Positions 16,765-26,418 of a stretch of DNA of 30,092 nt are shown in pieces; positions within the stretch are counted from its first letter, which is position 1; every line of letters starts with the position of its first letter. The DNA is from Alphaproteobacteria bacterium (GTDB taxonomy: Bacteria > Pseudomonadota > Alphaproteobacteria > GCA-2731375), in NCBI GenBank assembly GCA_030746295.1, contig JASLMY010000026.1, positions 1 to 30,092 on the forward strand, in the 5' to 3' direction. The notes below the pieces were generated by a model that saw nothing but the letters and a program-made list of their open reading frames with translations, did not search any database and had not been told where the DNA came from. The position numbers and the translations under genes were made by a program.

Positions 16765-17973
16765 TCAGCCCCGTTTCAGCCAGTCGCGGGCGAGCTCCAG
16801 CACCCGCGCGACGTCGCCGTCGGTGTTGTAGAGGTGCAGCGCCATCCGCAGCATGCCGCGTCGGATGGTCAACGCGACGCCGTGCTCGGCCAGGTGTCGG
16901 TAGAGGGCCCCGATTCTCGGGTCGTCCGTCGTGTCGTGGCCACCGCCAATCTCGCCGACGCTGACGATGGAGGCGAGGTGCGGCCCCGGTGCGCCGCCGG
17001 CGACCGGCAGGCCCGATTCGAACAGCCCACCGGCAAGCCGGTGGCTGAGGCGGGTGACATGGGCCTCGATGGATTCGGTGCCGATGGCGGCGATGACCCC
17101 CAGTGACTCGGCGGCGGCCGCGGCGCCGGCATAGTTGTAGTTGCCGAGGTCGAAGCGACGCGCCCCCGGCATCAACCGGTATTGGCCGGAGCCCATGGCG
17201 GCCTCGTGCGCCTGGCCCAAATCGACACCGAAGCGGGCCAGCGCCGCCGGTTGCAGCCGCTCGGCCCAGGCCTGCCGGCAATAGAGGAAGCCGAAGCCGT
17301 AGAGGCCCAAGAGGCCCTTCTGCGTCGAGACCGCCATGGCGTCGATGCCGAGAGCCTCGACGTCGGTGTCGAGGATGCCGACCGACTGCACCCCATCGGC
17401 CAGCAGCAGGACGTCGCGCTCGCGGCAGGCCCGACCCACAGTTGCCACGTCGGTGCGAAACCCCGGCGAGAAGCTGACCGTGGAAAGGCTGACGAGGCGG
17501 GTCCGAGCGTCGATGGCCTCGACGACGGCGTCGGCGGGGATATGCCCCTCTCGCGGGACGACGGCGCGGACCTCGACACCGAGCCGCTGCTGCAAATTGA
17601 GCCAGGGGTAGACGTTGTTGGGGTGCTCCAGGTCGAGGCAGACGACGACGTTGTCGCCCGCTCGCCAAGGCACGGCGCCGGCGATGATGGCGATGCCTTC
17701 GGAGACGTTCTTGGTGATCGCGACTTCGTCCGCCGCCGCGCCGACCAGCGCCGCGAAACGCTCTCGCGCCCGCTCGACGGTGGCGAAGAGGGCTTCCTTG
17801 TCGACCCGACCCGCGACCCGGTCGTCCATCAGGCGCCCGACCGCGTCGCGCGCCGCCAAGGGCAACAGGCCGCGGGCACAGGTATCGAGGTAGACCGTGC
17901 CGGGGTCGCGGGCGAACTGGCGGCCGACGAGGTCAGGTAGCGCCTGCATGGCAACGGCCTCGGATCTCTGCAT
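16765..17973 (-). CDS. Aminotransferase class V-fold PLP-dependent enzyme
   Basis: A 402-residue fold-type I PLP enzyme of the class V group (cysteine desulfurase, isopenicillin epimerase and kynureninase relatives). K219 in AVSTQKGLLGLYG is the likely Schiff-base lysine, D193 in LLADGVQSVG the pyridine-nitrogen aspartate, and H117 in LDLEHPNNVYPW the residue stacking on PLP. TVYLDTCARGLLP at the N-terminus is typical of the group. I start it at ATG 17973 with GGGAGGG upstream; a longer frame runs into the VOC gene. The VOC gene lies 31 bp upstream on the same strand, so they probably form an operon. No catalytic cysteine loop of a desulfurase is obvious. The substrate is unknown. Confidence 0.87.
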   Translation of the reverse strand: MQRSEAVAMQALPDLVGRQFARDPGTVYLDTCARGLLPLAARDAVGRLMDDRVAGRVDKEALFATVERARERFAALVGAAADEVAITKNVSEGIAIIAGAVPWRAGDNVVVCLDLEHPNNVYPWLNLQQRLGVEVRAVVPREGHIPADAVVEAIDARTRLVSLSTVSFSPGFRTDVATVGRACRERDVLLLADGVQSVGILDTDVEALGIDAMAVSTQKGLLGLYGFGFLYCRQAWAERLQPAALARFGVDLGQAHEAAMGSGQYRLMPGARRFDLGNYNYAGAAAAAESLGVIAAIGTESIEAHVTRLSHRLAGGLFESGLPVAGGAPGPHLASIVSVGEIGGGHDTTDDPRIGALYRHLAEHGVALTIRRGMLRMALHLYNTDGDVARVLELARDWLKRG

Positions 17974-18004
17974 GGCTCGGCCCTCCCTGTGAGCGGCGCG
18001 CCCC

Positions 18005-18439
18005 TCAACCGGTGAAGAGCGGCTCCGTCTCCTCGGCCGTGGAAAGAAACTCCAACAGGTTCCCGTCCGGGTCGCGGAAGTAGACCGACTTGCCCCAAAC
18101 GCCGTCCGCCGCCACCCGTGGCACCGGGCCCTCGATGACCGCGATGTCGCGCTCGGCAAGATAGGCGATCGCCGCCTCGATTGGTCCCTCCCAGCGGAAG
18201 CAGACGTCGACGGTGCCCGACTCGAGCCGTTCCGCCACGATATAGGCCGGCTCGTCGAGCCGCTGCAAATTGATCACCGCCCCGCCCAAGACGATCGGCA
18301 CGACCGGTATCCGACCGGCGCGGAATGCCTTCTCATACGGTGCGGCGCCACCCAGGAGGTCGCGATAGAAGGCGAGCGAGCGCTCGATGTCGCGGCACAT
18401 GACGACGACATGATCGATGCCGCGGATGGGCACGGACAC
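18005..18439 (-). CDS. VOC family protein (glyoxalase/dioxygenase-like)
   Basis: A 144-residue vicinal oxygen chelate protein. IRGIDHVVVMCRDIERSLAFY gives the first metal ligand H10, and FRDPDGNLLEF gives the C-terminal ligand E130, in the usual positions. The GTG start at 18439 has GAGG 8 nt upstream; GTG 18433 is also possible, and the frame continues to an ATG at 18508 without similarity. It is the first gene of a two-gene unit with the aminotransferase-fold enzyme. VOC proteins of this size include lyases, epimerases, ring-cleavage enzymes and resistance proteins, so no specific reaction can be given. Confidence 0.85.
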   Translation of the reverse strand: MSVPIRGIDHVVVMCRDIERSLAFYRDLLGGAAPYEKAFRAGRIPVVPIVLGGAVINLQRLDEPAYIVAERLESGTVDVCFRWEGPIEAAIAYLAERDIAVIEGPVPRVAADGVWGKSVYFRDPDGNLLEFLSTAEETEPLFTG

Positions 18440-18591
18440 GTTGGCCACCTCGCTGATGCAAGCCCCGATCGACCCTATCGAGCCCCCGTCGCGGGAGCAA
18501 CCGAGCATCGCGCGCTAGCAAGCAATGGCGAGCGATCGGCCGCGTTGCCCCGCCTACGTCGCATGGTAATTCCAATCGGCGTCTGTCCGGT

Positions 18592-19245
18592 GCGCCGGTG
18601 CATTACAACAACGACAAGGCCTCGCTGGAAACGACGACGCCCGACAAGCGCACCTTGGAGGAGCTTTCGGCCGGCGGTCTGACGGGACCCGTGGTCTTCA
18701 TCGACATCAGCGGCCGGGTCCAGGCCGAGCTCGACAAGAACAGCGGCAAGCCCGGCGCCAAGGCCGTGACCGACTTCGCGAGTGCGACCAACAACGTCGT
18801 CACGGCGGCCGATATCGCCGACGTGGTGAAGGAAATCCGTAACGGTATCTAGCTCATGGCCAACGCCGGCTGGCCGCGGTTCTACAATGGCGCCGCCCTG
18901 CAGGAATCGGCCTACATCAACGACTGGAACTTCCCGGGCTTCAGCGCCGCCGCCTGCGACAAGCTAATCCAGGTGGAAGAGCGCAAGCGCGTGCGTATCA
19001 ACGGCATCGTCATGGACAACATCGGCATCGATTCGGCCGAGAATTCGGCGGGACCCAAGGGCGACCTGGTGACCGATTCCTGGCATTGCCACGTGCGCGG
19101 CCTACAACGCGGTTGGAAGTTCGTCGAGAACGCCGCCAATCTGGGCCAGTTGGCCGAGGCCAGGCCGGGCTCCTGCGCCTTGTTCGTCCGTGCGCCGAAG
19201 CTGGTCAGCGGCACCGGCGGCCCGCTCGCGGCGAATTCCAAGCGA
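18592..19245 (+). pseudogene. Cyclase family (kynurenine formamidase-like) remnant
   Basis: Sequence typical of metal-dependent cyclase-family hydrolases can be read in one frame from APVHYNNDKASLETTTPDKR to the C-terminal motif FVRAPKLVSGTGGP. Between are LTGPVVFIDIS, MANAGWPRFYNG and WNFPGFSAAACDKLI. An in-frame TAG at 18850-18852 interrupts it between EIRNGI and LMANAGW, where the family runs on without a break. The N-terminal 60 or so residues, including most of the HxxTHxDxPxH metal motif, are missing: only APVH remains, with glycine in place of the expected aspartate before it. The gene is therefore truncated and interrupted, and non-functional. The 3' end is approximate; the frame stays open to 19491 without family similarity. 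Confidence 0.7.
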
Positions 19246-19599
19246 TCACGCCGCCTTGAGGCGGTAGCCGGGATCGTCGCCGTCGAGGCTCTCGAGCAGA
19301 ACCTCGAGCGGGATGCCCCAATGCTCCCAGCCGGTGGCCAACGCCGGCGGCGCGCCGAGGACGACGGCCAGCGCCGCCGGAACCAGCGCGCGTCGAAGCT
19401 GCCGCCCGATTCGTTTGGCCCACCCAGCCATGTCGTCCGCCTCGCCCATCACGGCGTCAGTAGGAAATCCACCCTGCATCGCGTCAAATAGCCCCGCCCT
19501 CAGCGCCGCGGCACCTGCAAGGCATTGGGCGTCACAGGTCTTGGCGACCGTATTGGCGAACGGGCACGCCGAGCCGTTCGAGCTTTTTGTTTCGGCCAC
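19246..19599 (-). CDS. Hypothetical protein (doubtful)
   Basis: A 117-codon frame starting with GTG at 19599, divergent from the cyclase gene. The predicted protein has three cysteines in its first 25 residues (CPFANTVAKTCDAQC), then about 45 residues, then a hydrophobic stretch ALVPAALAVVLGAPPALA and a short tail. Codon use is only moderately like the neighbours and there is no clear ribosome site. I recognise no family. It could be a real membrane-anchored peptide or a chance frame in decayed DNA next to the pseudogene. Confidence 0.3.
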   Translation of the reverse strand: MAETKSSNGSACPFANTVAKTCDAQCLAGAAALRAGLFDAMQGGFPTDAVMGEADDMAGWAKRIGRQLRRALVPAALAVVLGAPPALATGWEHWGIPLEVLLESLDGDDPGYRLKAA

Positions 19600-19624
19600 T
19601 CAACGGCTTGGCTAAACTCCGCCA

Positions 19625-21511
19625 ATGCCCGAGAGCACGCAACGCCGATTGGCGGCCATCGTCTCGGCCGACGTGGTCGGATACTCGCGACTGATGCAGG
19701 TCGACGAGGCCGGTACGCATGCGCGCCTCAGGGCACGGTATCGGGACCTGGTGGCGCCGCAGATCGAGAAGCATGGCGGGCGCGTCGTCAAGCTGATGGG
19801 GGATGGCCTCCTGGCCGAATTCCCCAGCGTCGTCAACGCCGCCGAATGGGCGGTCGAGACCCAGGAGGCGATCGCCGTCGCGAACGCCACCGAGCCGCCC
19901 GAGCACTGGATCACCTACCGCGTCGGCATCAACCTAGGTGACGTGATCGTCGACGGCGAAGACCTCTATGGCGAGGGCGTCAACATTGCCGCCCGGCTCG
20001 AGGCCATGGCCGAGCCCGGCGGAATCTGCATCTCGGCAAAAGTCCACGAGGAGGTCCGCGACCGCATCGACCTCGCCTTCGATGACCTGGGCGAACAGGA
20101 AGTCAAGAACATCGACCGGCCGGTGCGCGTCTATCGAATTCGACCCGGCGAGACGGCGGCGGAGTTGCAGGAGGGGCCGCCGCGACCACGAAGAAGCGGA
20201 AATCGCTGGGTGCTTCCTGCGCTCGCGGTCGTGGTGGCCGTCGCCGTTGCCGTGGTGGCGGTCGTGTTGCTCTCCTCCGCACCGCCACCGTCGGTGGCGA
20301 TCACCGCCCCGGCACCTACCGCGCCTACCCAGCCGGCGATCGCCGTGCTGCCCTTCGACAACCTGAGCGGCGATCCCGACCAGGACTATTTCTCCGACGG
20401 CATGACCGAGGACCTGATCACCGATCTGTCGCAGGTCTCGGGTCTGTTGGTGATCGCCCGCAACTCGGTCTTCACCTACAAGGGTAGGGCAGTGAAGGTT
20501 CAGGACGTGGGGCGCGAGCTCGGCGTCCAGTACGTCGTCGAGGGCAGCGTGCGCCGGGCCGGCAACCGGGTCCGCATCAATGCCCAGCTCGTCGATGCCG
20601 GCAACGGTCATCACCTCTGGGCCGAGCGCTTCGACCGCGAGCTGACCGACGTCTTCGCCCTGCAAGACGACGTCGTCAAGCACATTGTCGAGCAGTTGGC
20701 CGTGAAGCTGACTCGGGCCGAGGCGGCACATCTGAACCGGTCGACAATCGTCGTTCCGGAAGCCTACGACACGCTGTTGCGCGGGCTCGAGCGCCTGCGC
20801 CGCTTCACCCGCGAGAACAACGCCGCGGCGCGCGAGTTTTTCGAGCGCGCCGCCGCCATCGACCCGAACTACGCCCGTGCCCACGCCGATGTCGCCTTGA
20901 CCTACGCGATGGATGTGCAGTTCGGTTGGACCGAGACGCCCGACGCACACCTCCGAACGGCGCTGGACCACGCCGAGAGGGCGCTGGCGCTGGACGCCTC
21001 GGGGCGTCAGGTCTACTTCGCGTTGGGCACGGTCCATTTGGCGCGACGGCAATACGACGACGCGATTACCGCGGCGCGTAAGTCGATCGAGCTCTATCCC
21101 AACTACGCCGACGGCTACGCGCAACTGGCCGAGAACCTCAATACCGTGGGCGAGACCGAGGCCTCGCTGGAAGCGATCCGCAAGGCCATGCGCCTCGACC
21201 CGCGCCACCCCTTCTTCTACCTCTGGATCGTCGGCAAGAACTACATGCTGAAAGAGCGCTATGATGCCGCGGTCACCGAATTTCAGAAGGTCTTGCGTCA
21301 GAACCCGGAGTTTCCCGGCGTCCATCTGATGCTGGCCGCAACCTATGGCTTGATGGGCCGGATCGAGGACGCGGAATGGGAGGTCGAGGAGATCATGACC
21401 CTTCTGCCCGAGTACAATCTGACCAAGGCACGCGCGCAGGCGCTCTTCAAGAGGCCGGAGCACCTGGATCGCTATCTCGAGGGCCTGCGCAAGGCCGGCT
21501 TGCCGGAATGA
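19625..21511 (+). CDS. Class III adenylate/guanylate cyclase with TolB-like and TPR modules
   Basis: A 628-residue membrane-anchored nucleotide cyclase. The catalytic domain is at about 5-172: metal-binding D16 in SADVVGYS and D60 in KLMGDGLLAEF, a base-selecting K56, and the transition-state pair N120/R124 in GEGVNIAARLE. A proline/arginine linker leads to one hydrophobic helix (about 194-216). Then comes a TolB-like segment, IAVLPFDNLSGDPDQDYFSDGMTEDL, and TPR-type helical repeats from about 370 to 600 (for example AAAIDPNYARAHADVALTYA). The TolB-TPR part would lie on the other side of the membrane and probably senses a protein or small ligand. Such fusions are common in rhizobia and relatives. 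The start ATG lacks a strong ribosome site. Confidence 0.92.
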   Translation: MPESTQRRLAAIVSADVVGYSRLMQVDEAGTHARLRARYRDLVAPQIEKHGGRVVKLMGDGLLAEFPSVVNAAEWAVETQEAIAVANATEPPEHWITYRVGINLGDVIVDGEDLYGEGVNIAARLEAMAEPGGICISAKVHEEVRDRIDLAFDDLGEQEVKNIDRPVRVYRIRPGETAAELQEGPPRPRRSGNRWVLPALAVVVAVAVAVVAVVLLSSAPPPSVAITAPAPTAPTQPAIAVLPFDNLSGDPDQDYFSDGMTEDLITDLSQVSGLLVIARNSVFTYKGRAVKVQDVGRELGVQYVVEGSVRRAGNRVRINAQLVDAGNGHHLWAERFDRELTDVFALQDDVVKHIVEQLAVKLTRAEAAHLNRSTIVVPEAYDTLLRGLERLRRFTRENNAAAREFFERAAAIDPNYARAHADVALTYAMDVQFGWTETPDAHLRTALDHAERALALDASGRQVYFALGTVHLARRQYDDAITAARKSIELYPNYADGYAQLAENLNTVGETEASLEAIRKAMRLDPRHPFFYLWIVGKNYMLKERYDAAVTEFQKVLRQNPEFPGVHLMLAATYGLMGRIEDAEWEVEEIMTLLPEYNLTKARAQALFKRPEHLDRYLEGLRKAGLPE

Positions 21512-21617
21512 CGACGTGGTGTCAGCAGCTCCCGGCATTGCGACCACAGCCATCACGGCGCAAGCAGCCCGGTCCTGCATGATCGAGCTTCCATGACGTG
21601 CTAGGCTTTGCGCCGTT

Positions 21618-22091
21618 ATGGATCAGCAATGGCGAACGGGCGGCTGTTTCTGCGGCGAGGTGCGCTACCGGGTCCGCGGCCAGACGGAGTGGAAGGCAGG
21701 CTGCACTTGCAACACCTGCGTCAGGATGCATGGCGCGCCCTACGTCGTCTGGGCGGGTTTCGACCAGCGAGACTATGAACTGACAGGCGGCGAGTTAGCC
21801 GAATTTGCCAGCTCCGATCATGTGCTCCGCGGGTTTTGCCGGCGGTGTGGTACGACGCTGACCTACCGCAAGGTCGCCGAGGGCGAGCCGGAGCTGGAGC
21901 GAGCGGCCCGCATCGTCTATGTCGCGGTGGCGACGCTCGATGATCCCGAGGCATATCCACCCGACGAAGTGGTGCATGCAGGGGAGCGGATCGGCTGGCT
22001 TGATCTCGGCGACGGCATGCCGCTCCGCGACGACATCAGCCCGACAGCCGGGCATCTTCAGTTCGGCGGTATTTACGGCGATCGAGAATAG
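21618..22091 (+). CDS. GFA family protein (glutathione-dependent formaldehyde-activating enzyme-like)
   Basis: A 157-residue zinc protein of the GFA/CENP-V family. All seven zinc-ligand cysteines are present: C10 and C12 (GGCFCGEVRY) with C74 and C77 (FCRRCGT) for the structural zinc, and C29, C31, C34 (CTCNTC) for the second zinc. The founding member was proposed to speed S-hydroxymethylglutathione formation, though most members have unproven roles. A formaldehyde link would fit the sarcosine oxidase in the window, but it is 6 kb away, so this is only suggestive. The gene stands alone, convergent with the MDR oxidoreductase 17 bp downstream. Confidence 0.9.
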   Translation: MDQQWRTGGCFCGEVRYRVRGQTEWKAGCTCNTCVRMHGAPYVVWAGFDQRDYELTGGELAEFASSDHVLRGFCRRCGTTLTYRKVAEGEPELERAARIVYVAVATLDDPEAYPPDEVVHAGERIGWLDLGDGMPLRDDISPTAGHLQFGGIYGDRE

Positions 22092-22108
22092 GTTCCCGAC
22101 GGCGCGGC

Positions 22109-23224
22109 CTAATCCCGCACCTTGATCACGATCTTGCCGACGTATTCCTTCGACAGGAAGGCTTCTTGCGCCGCCTTGAGCTCCGACAGCGGGAAGACCC
22201 TCGAGATGATGGGACGTATCTCGCCACGCTCTATGTAGCCGACGAGGTCTTCGAAGACCGAGGCGGGCGCCAACGTGGCACCATAGAATTCCAAATCACG
22301 GTAAATCAGCTCACGGGCATCGAAGGTTACGATCGGCCCGGCAATCGCACCACATGCGGCATACCGCCCGCGGGCTCTCAGGACAGCGATCAGGCCGCCG
22401 AATCCGGGCCCGCCGACGGTGTCGAGCACCGCGTCGACCGCGCCGTCGGGCAGGAGTGGCGCAAGCTTCTCACTAAGTTCGCCCGCCTGACGAGGCAACA
22501 AGAGGTCGGCACCGAGCGCCTTCAATTCCGCATGCTTGCTTTCGCTCGCCGTGGCGACCACCGTCGCGCCGCGGCGCTTGCAGAGTTGGATTGCGGCCGA
22601 ACCGACGCCGCCGGAGGCCCCCGTGATGAGAACGGTGTCACCGGCCGCGACCCGGCCGCGCGACACCATGTTCTCGGCCGTGATGTAGGCACAGGGAAAC
22701 GAGGCGAGCTCTTCGTCGCCGAGATCCGACGAGATCGCAACTGCGCATTCAGCCGGCACCGTAGCGTACTCGGCAAAGCCGCCGTCGCACTCGCTGCCGA
22801 CGCAGCCTGCGGTTTCAATGCAAAGTGGGTCCGAGGGGTCGCGTATCCAGACGTCGACCAGAACCCTCTGACCGACACGGCCCTTATCCACGCCGGCGCC
22901 GACCGCCACGATCTCGCCGCAGATATCGGCGCCCTGGATCCGAGGGAACGACAAGGGCGCGCCCGACCAACCGGCCGACTGCCCGGCCGCGGCAGCGAAT
23001 CCGCCCGCCCCTCCCTCCTTCGTCACGCCCGTGGAGACGCTGTCGGCGTACCAGGACGTTCGCGTGTTGATGTCGGTATTGTTGACCGCACTGGCGCCGA
23101 CCCGGACCAGCGCCTCTCCCGGTTGGGGGCGCGGCAACGGCACGTCATCGCGGTATTCGAGCTTGTCGTACCCGCCATGGCCGATCAGGACGACGGCCCG
23201 CATGGTGGGCGGCAGGTGATCCAT
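22109..23224 (-). CDS. MDR-family alcohol dehydrogenase/quinone oxidoreductase-like protein
   Basis: A 371-residue medium-chain dehydrogenase/reductase. It has the GroES-like N-terminal part (PGEALVRVGASAVNNTDINTR, then FPRIQGADICGEIVAVGAGV) and the Rossmann motif VLITGASGGVGSAAIQLCKRRGA at about 198-220. The position usually held by the catalytic zinc cysteine is NNTD, so it is probably zinc-independent and closer to quinone/enone reductases. An insertion rich in Gly/Ala/Ser (about 60-90) is unusual. ATG 23224 has GGAGGGG 8 nt upstream. It is divergent from the acyl-CoA dehydrogenase gene over 171 bp. The substrate is unknown. Confidence 0.88.
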   Translation of the reverse strand: MDHLPPTMRAVVLIGHGGYDKLEYRDDVPLPRPQPGEALVRVGASAVNNTDINTRTSWYADSVSTGVTKEGGAGGFAAAAGQSAGWSGAPLSFPRIQGADICGEIVAVGAGVDKGRVGQRVLVDVWIRDPSDPLCIETAGCVGSECDGGFAEYATVPAECAVAISSDLGDEELASFPCAYITAENMVSRGRVAAGDTVLITGASGGVGSAAIQLCKRRGATVVATASESKHAELKALGADLLLPRQAGELSEKLAPLLPDGAVDAVLDTVGGPGFGGLIAVLRARGRYAACGAIAGPIVTFDARELIYRDLEFYGATLAPASVFEDLVGYIERGEIRPIISRVFPLSELKAAQEAFLSKEYVGKIVIKVRD

Positions 23225-23356
23225 AGTCGCAGCCCCTCCTCGCTTGGAACCATCAGTATCAGGGCTGGCATTCTACAGCCGCCCGCCGGCGATCGCACGA
23301 CGGTCCGAGATCGCTGTTCCGACGACATGTCCGCTTCGTTAGACTTACCTCACGAT

Positions 23357-23377
23357 CGAGGGATTTTTCCTCCCTCG
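23357..23377 (+). promoter_or_regulatory. Hairpin in the leader of the AidB-like gene
   Basis: CGAGGGA and TCCCTCG form a perfect 7-bp stem around a T-rich 7-nt loop, ending 18 nt before the start ATG. It may affect ribosome access or be part of the divergent promoter region. No function is shown. Confidence 0.25.
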
Positions 23378-23395
23378 CCACGAGGCTCGAATGCG

Positions 23396-25066
<1,671 letters not shown>

Positions 25067-25358
25067 GGGCTTCGCTGACACATCCGGCCGGCGCGGTCGC
25101 CGTCGAGAGACAGGTCGACACGTGGCGACCAAACTTCCCACCCAGAATGCCTGAAATACTCGCCCGGATGGCTCGCGACGGCGAGAGCGACACGGACCGG
25201 CCTGTGCTAAGCTCTCCCTCGTAGTTGATCGGACATGCGCCACCTGTTGGTCGCGACCGGGCCGCAGAGCTGGCGCCGCCCTTGCCAGCACGGGACAGCT
25301 AAAAGGGCTTGGAGGCTGCTCGGTTTGGCGGCCTATGGAATAGCGGGGACGCATAGCG
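25067..25358. other. Intergenic region before the Flp pilin gene
   Basis: 292 bp without a credible gene. Short open frames here lack coding character. TGTGCTAAGCT near 25203-25213 could hold a -10-like element, but no convincing -35 accompanies it. Nothing else stands out. Confidence 0.4.
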
Positions 25359-25577
25359 ATGCCATACCTCATGACCTTCTTGGCCCGTTCCTGGCACCGT
25401 GCCAAATCCGCGGGACATCGGCTCTTCGACGACGGATCGGGCGCGACCGCGGTCGAATATGGCTTGATCCTGGCCGGTGTCTCCGTCTTCATCATGATCG
25501 CCGTATTCGCGATCGGTGACGAGATGGACGGCATGTTCACGGCCATTCAGACGATGTTGGCGAACTCCTACAGCTAG
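25359..25577 (+). CDS. Flp family type IVb pilin
   Basis: A 72-residue pilin precursor. The prepilin site fits the Flp rule: cleavage after G28 (DDGSG|ATAVEY) with E33 at +5 and Y34 next to it, followed by the hydrophobic helix GLILAGVSVFIMIAVFAIG. The mature pilin would have 44 residues. Flp pilins are processed by a TadV/CpaA peptidase and assembled by the Tad machinery for surface adhesion. No tad/cpa gene is in the window, so this is an orphan pilin gene that would depend on a cluster elsewhere. ATG 25371 is an alternative start; neither has a clear ribosome site. Confidence 0.9.
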   Translation: MPYLMTFLARSWHRAKSAGHRLFDDGSGATAVEYGLILAGVSVFIMIAVFAIGDEMDGMFTAIQTMLANSYS

Positions 25578-25899
25578 CTCGCCGCCGCCGCGGCGCGGAG
25601 AGATTCGCTACCGGACGCGGGACACGGCTCACCGCCTGGCTCGCTACGGAGCCATCCGGCCGCTATCTCTTTGATCTGGGTCGCCGCGCGGTGCAGCGCC
25701 GGACGGGGGGAGTACGGCACCATGATCGAATCCGTGGGGGTCGCGGGTTCGATTCCCGCTCCGAAACGAGAGATCGAAGGGTGCCGGAAGGGCTCCAGGC
25801 GCGGCCGAGCCGAATTTCGGGCCGGCCATGCCAGGCGGAATGTCGCCTCGTGCGTCTTCTGGCCATCGCCGGCCCTTCCACGCATGGGTTCCAGGCACG
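25578..25899. other. Non-coding scar-like region with a tRNA-like fold
   Basis: 322 bp without a credible gene. A tRNA-like arrangement is seen on the plus strand: D-arm-like GCCG/CGGC (25698-25718), one base, an anticodon-arm-like CCATG/CGTGG with an 8-nt loop (25720-25737), a 5-nt variable segment, and a perfect T-arm GCGGG-TTCGATT-CCCGC (25743-25759). The acceptor stem does not close (CGGTGCA against TCCGAAA) and no CCA follows, so an active tRNA is unlikely. The rest, up to the SPFH fragment, has an inverted repeat (GGAAGGGC near 25787, GCCCTTCC near 25871). Confidence 0.4.
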
Positions 25900-26322
25900 C
25901 CCGGGCGGGTGGTCGGAACCCGGAGCCTCGACGAGGTGCTGGGCGACAAGCAGGGCAGCAACGCCGCCATCGGCGAGCTGTTGCTGGCCGGCCTAGCGGG
26001 CGCCGGGCTCGAGGTCGCGACGGTCGGTGTCAAGGACATCATCCTGCCCGGTGACGTGCGCGAGATGGTGAACCGGGTCATCGAGGCGGAGAAGAGCGCC
26101 AAGGCGAACGTGATCGAGCGGCGCGAGGAAACCGCGGCGACGCGCTCGCTGCTCAACACCGCCAAGCTGATGGAGGACAACCCGATCCTCCTCAGGCTGA
26201 AGGAGCTGGAGGCGCTGGAGAAGGTCTCGAAGAAGATCGGCAACGTCATCGTCGGCAACGGCATGGACGGCGTCATCGACGACGTTGTGCGCATCCGTCC
26301 GCGCCGGCCGGAAAGTCCGTGA
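25900..26322 (+). pseudogene. SPFH/slipin-type membrane protein, C-terminal fragment
   Basis: From about 25915 the frame reads TRSLDEVLGDKQGSNAAIGELL, then GLEVATVGVKDIILPGD and VNRVIEAEKSAKANVIERREETAATRSLLNTAKL, and ends in LKELEALEKVSKKIGNVIVG. This is the second half of the SPFH (band 7) domain and the coiled-coil tail of slipin/stomatin-like proteins. The N-terminal membrane hairpin and first half of the domain are absent; upstream is the tRNA-like region rather than coding sequence. The frame can start at ATG 25828, but that leader has no family similarity. Most likely a truncated, non-functional gene left by a rearrangement. Confidence 0.75.
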
Positions 26323-26418
26323 GCCGCCGGCCCCGTCTCGTTTTCGGCCGTTCTGTCGACCTTCAAAGAGGCCGTGTTCTTGCCCGGGGGCTCTCTCGGG
26401 CCTAGTTTCTCCTACCTC

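Noticed and set aside
18850..18852. TAG as recoded amino acid (e.g. pyrrolysine) in the cyclase-family frame
   Set aside because: The gene has also lost its N-terminus and metal-site residues, so decay is the simpler explanation.
19934..21580. Minus-strand frame of 548 codons opposite the cyclase gene
   Set aside because: Shadow frame without recognisable domains; the plus strand has all catalytic motifs.
25689..25766. Functional tRNA gene
   Set aside because: Acceptor strands do not pair, the anticodon-like loop has 8 nt and no CCA or plausible discriminator follows.
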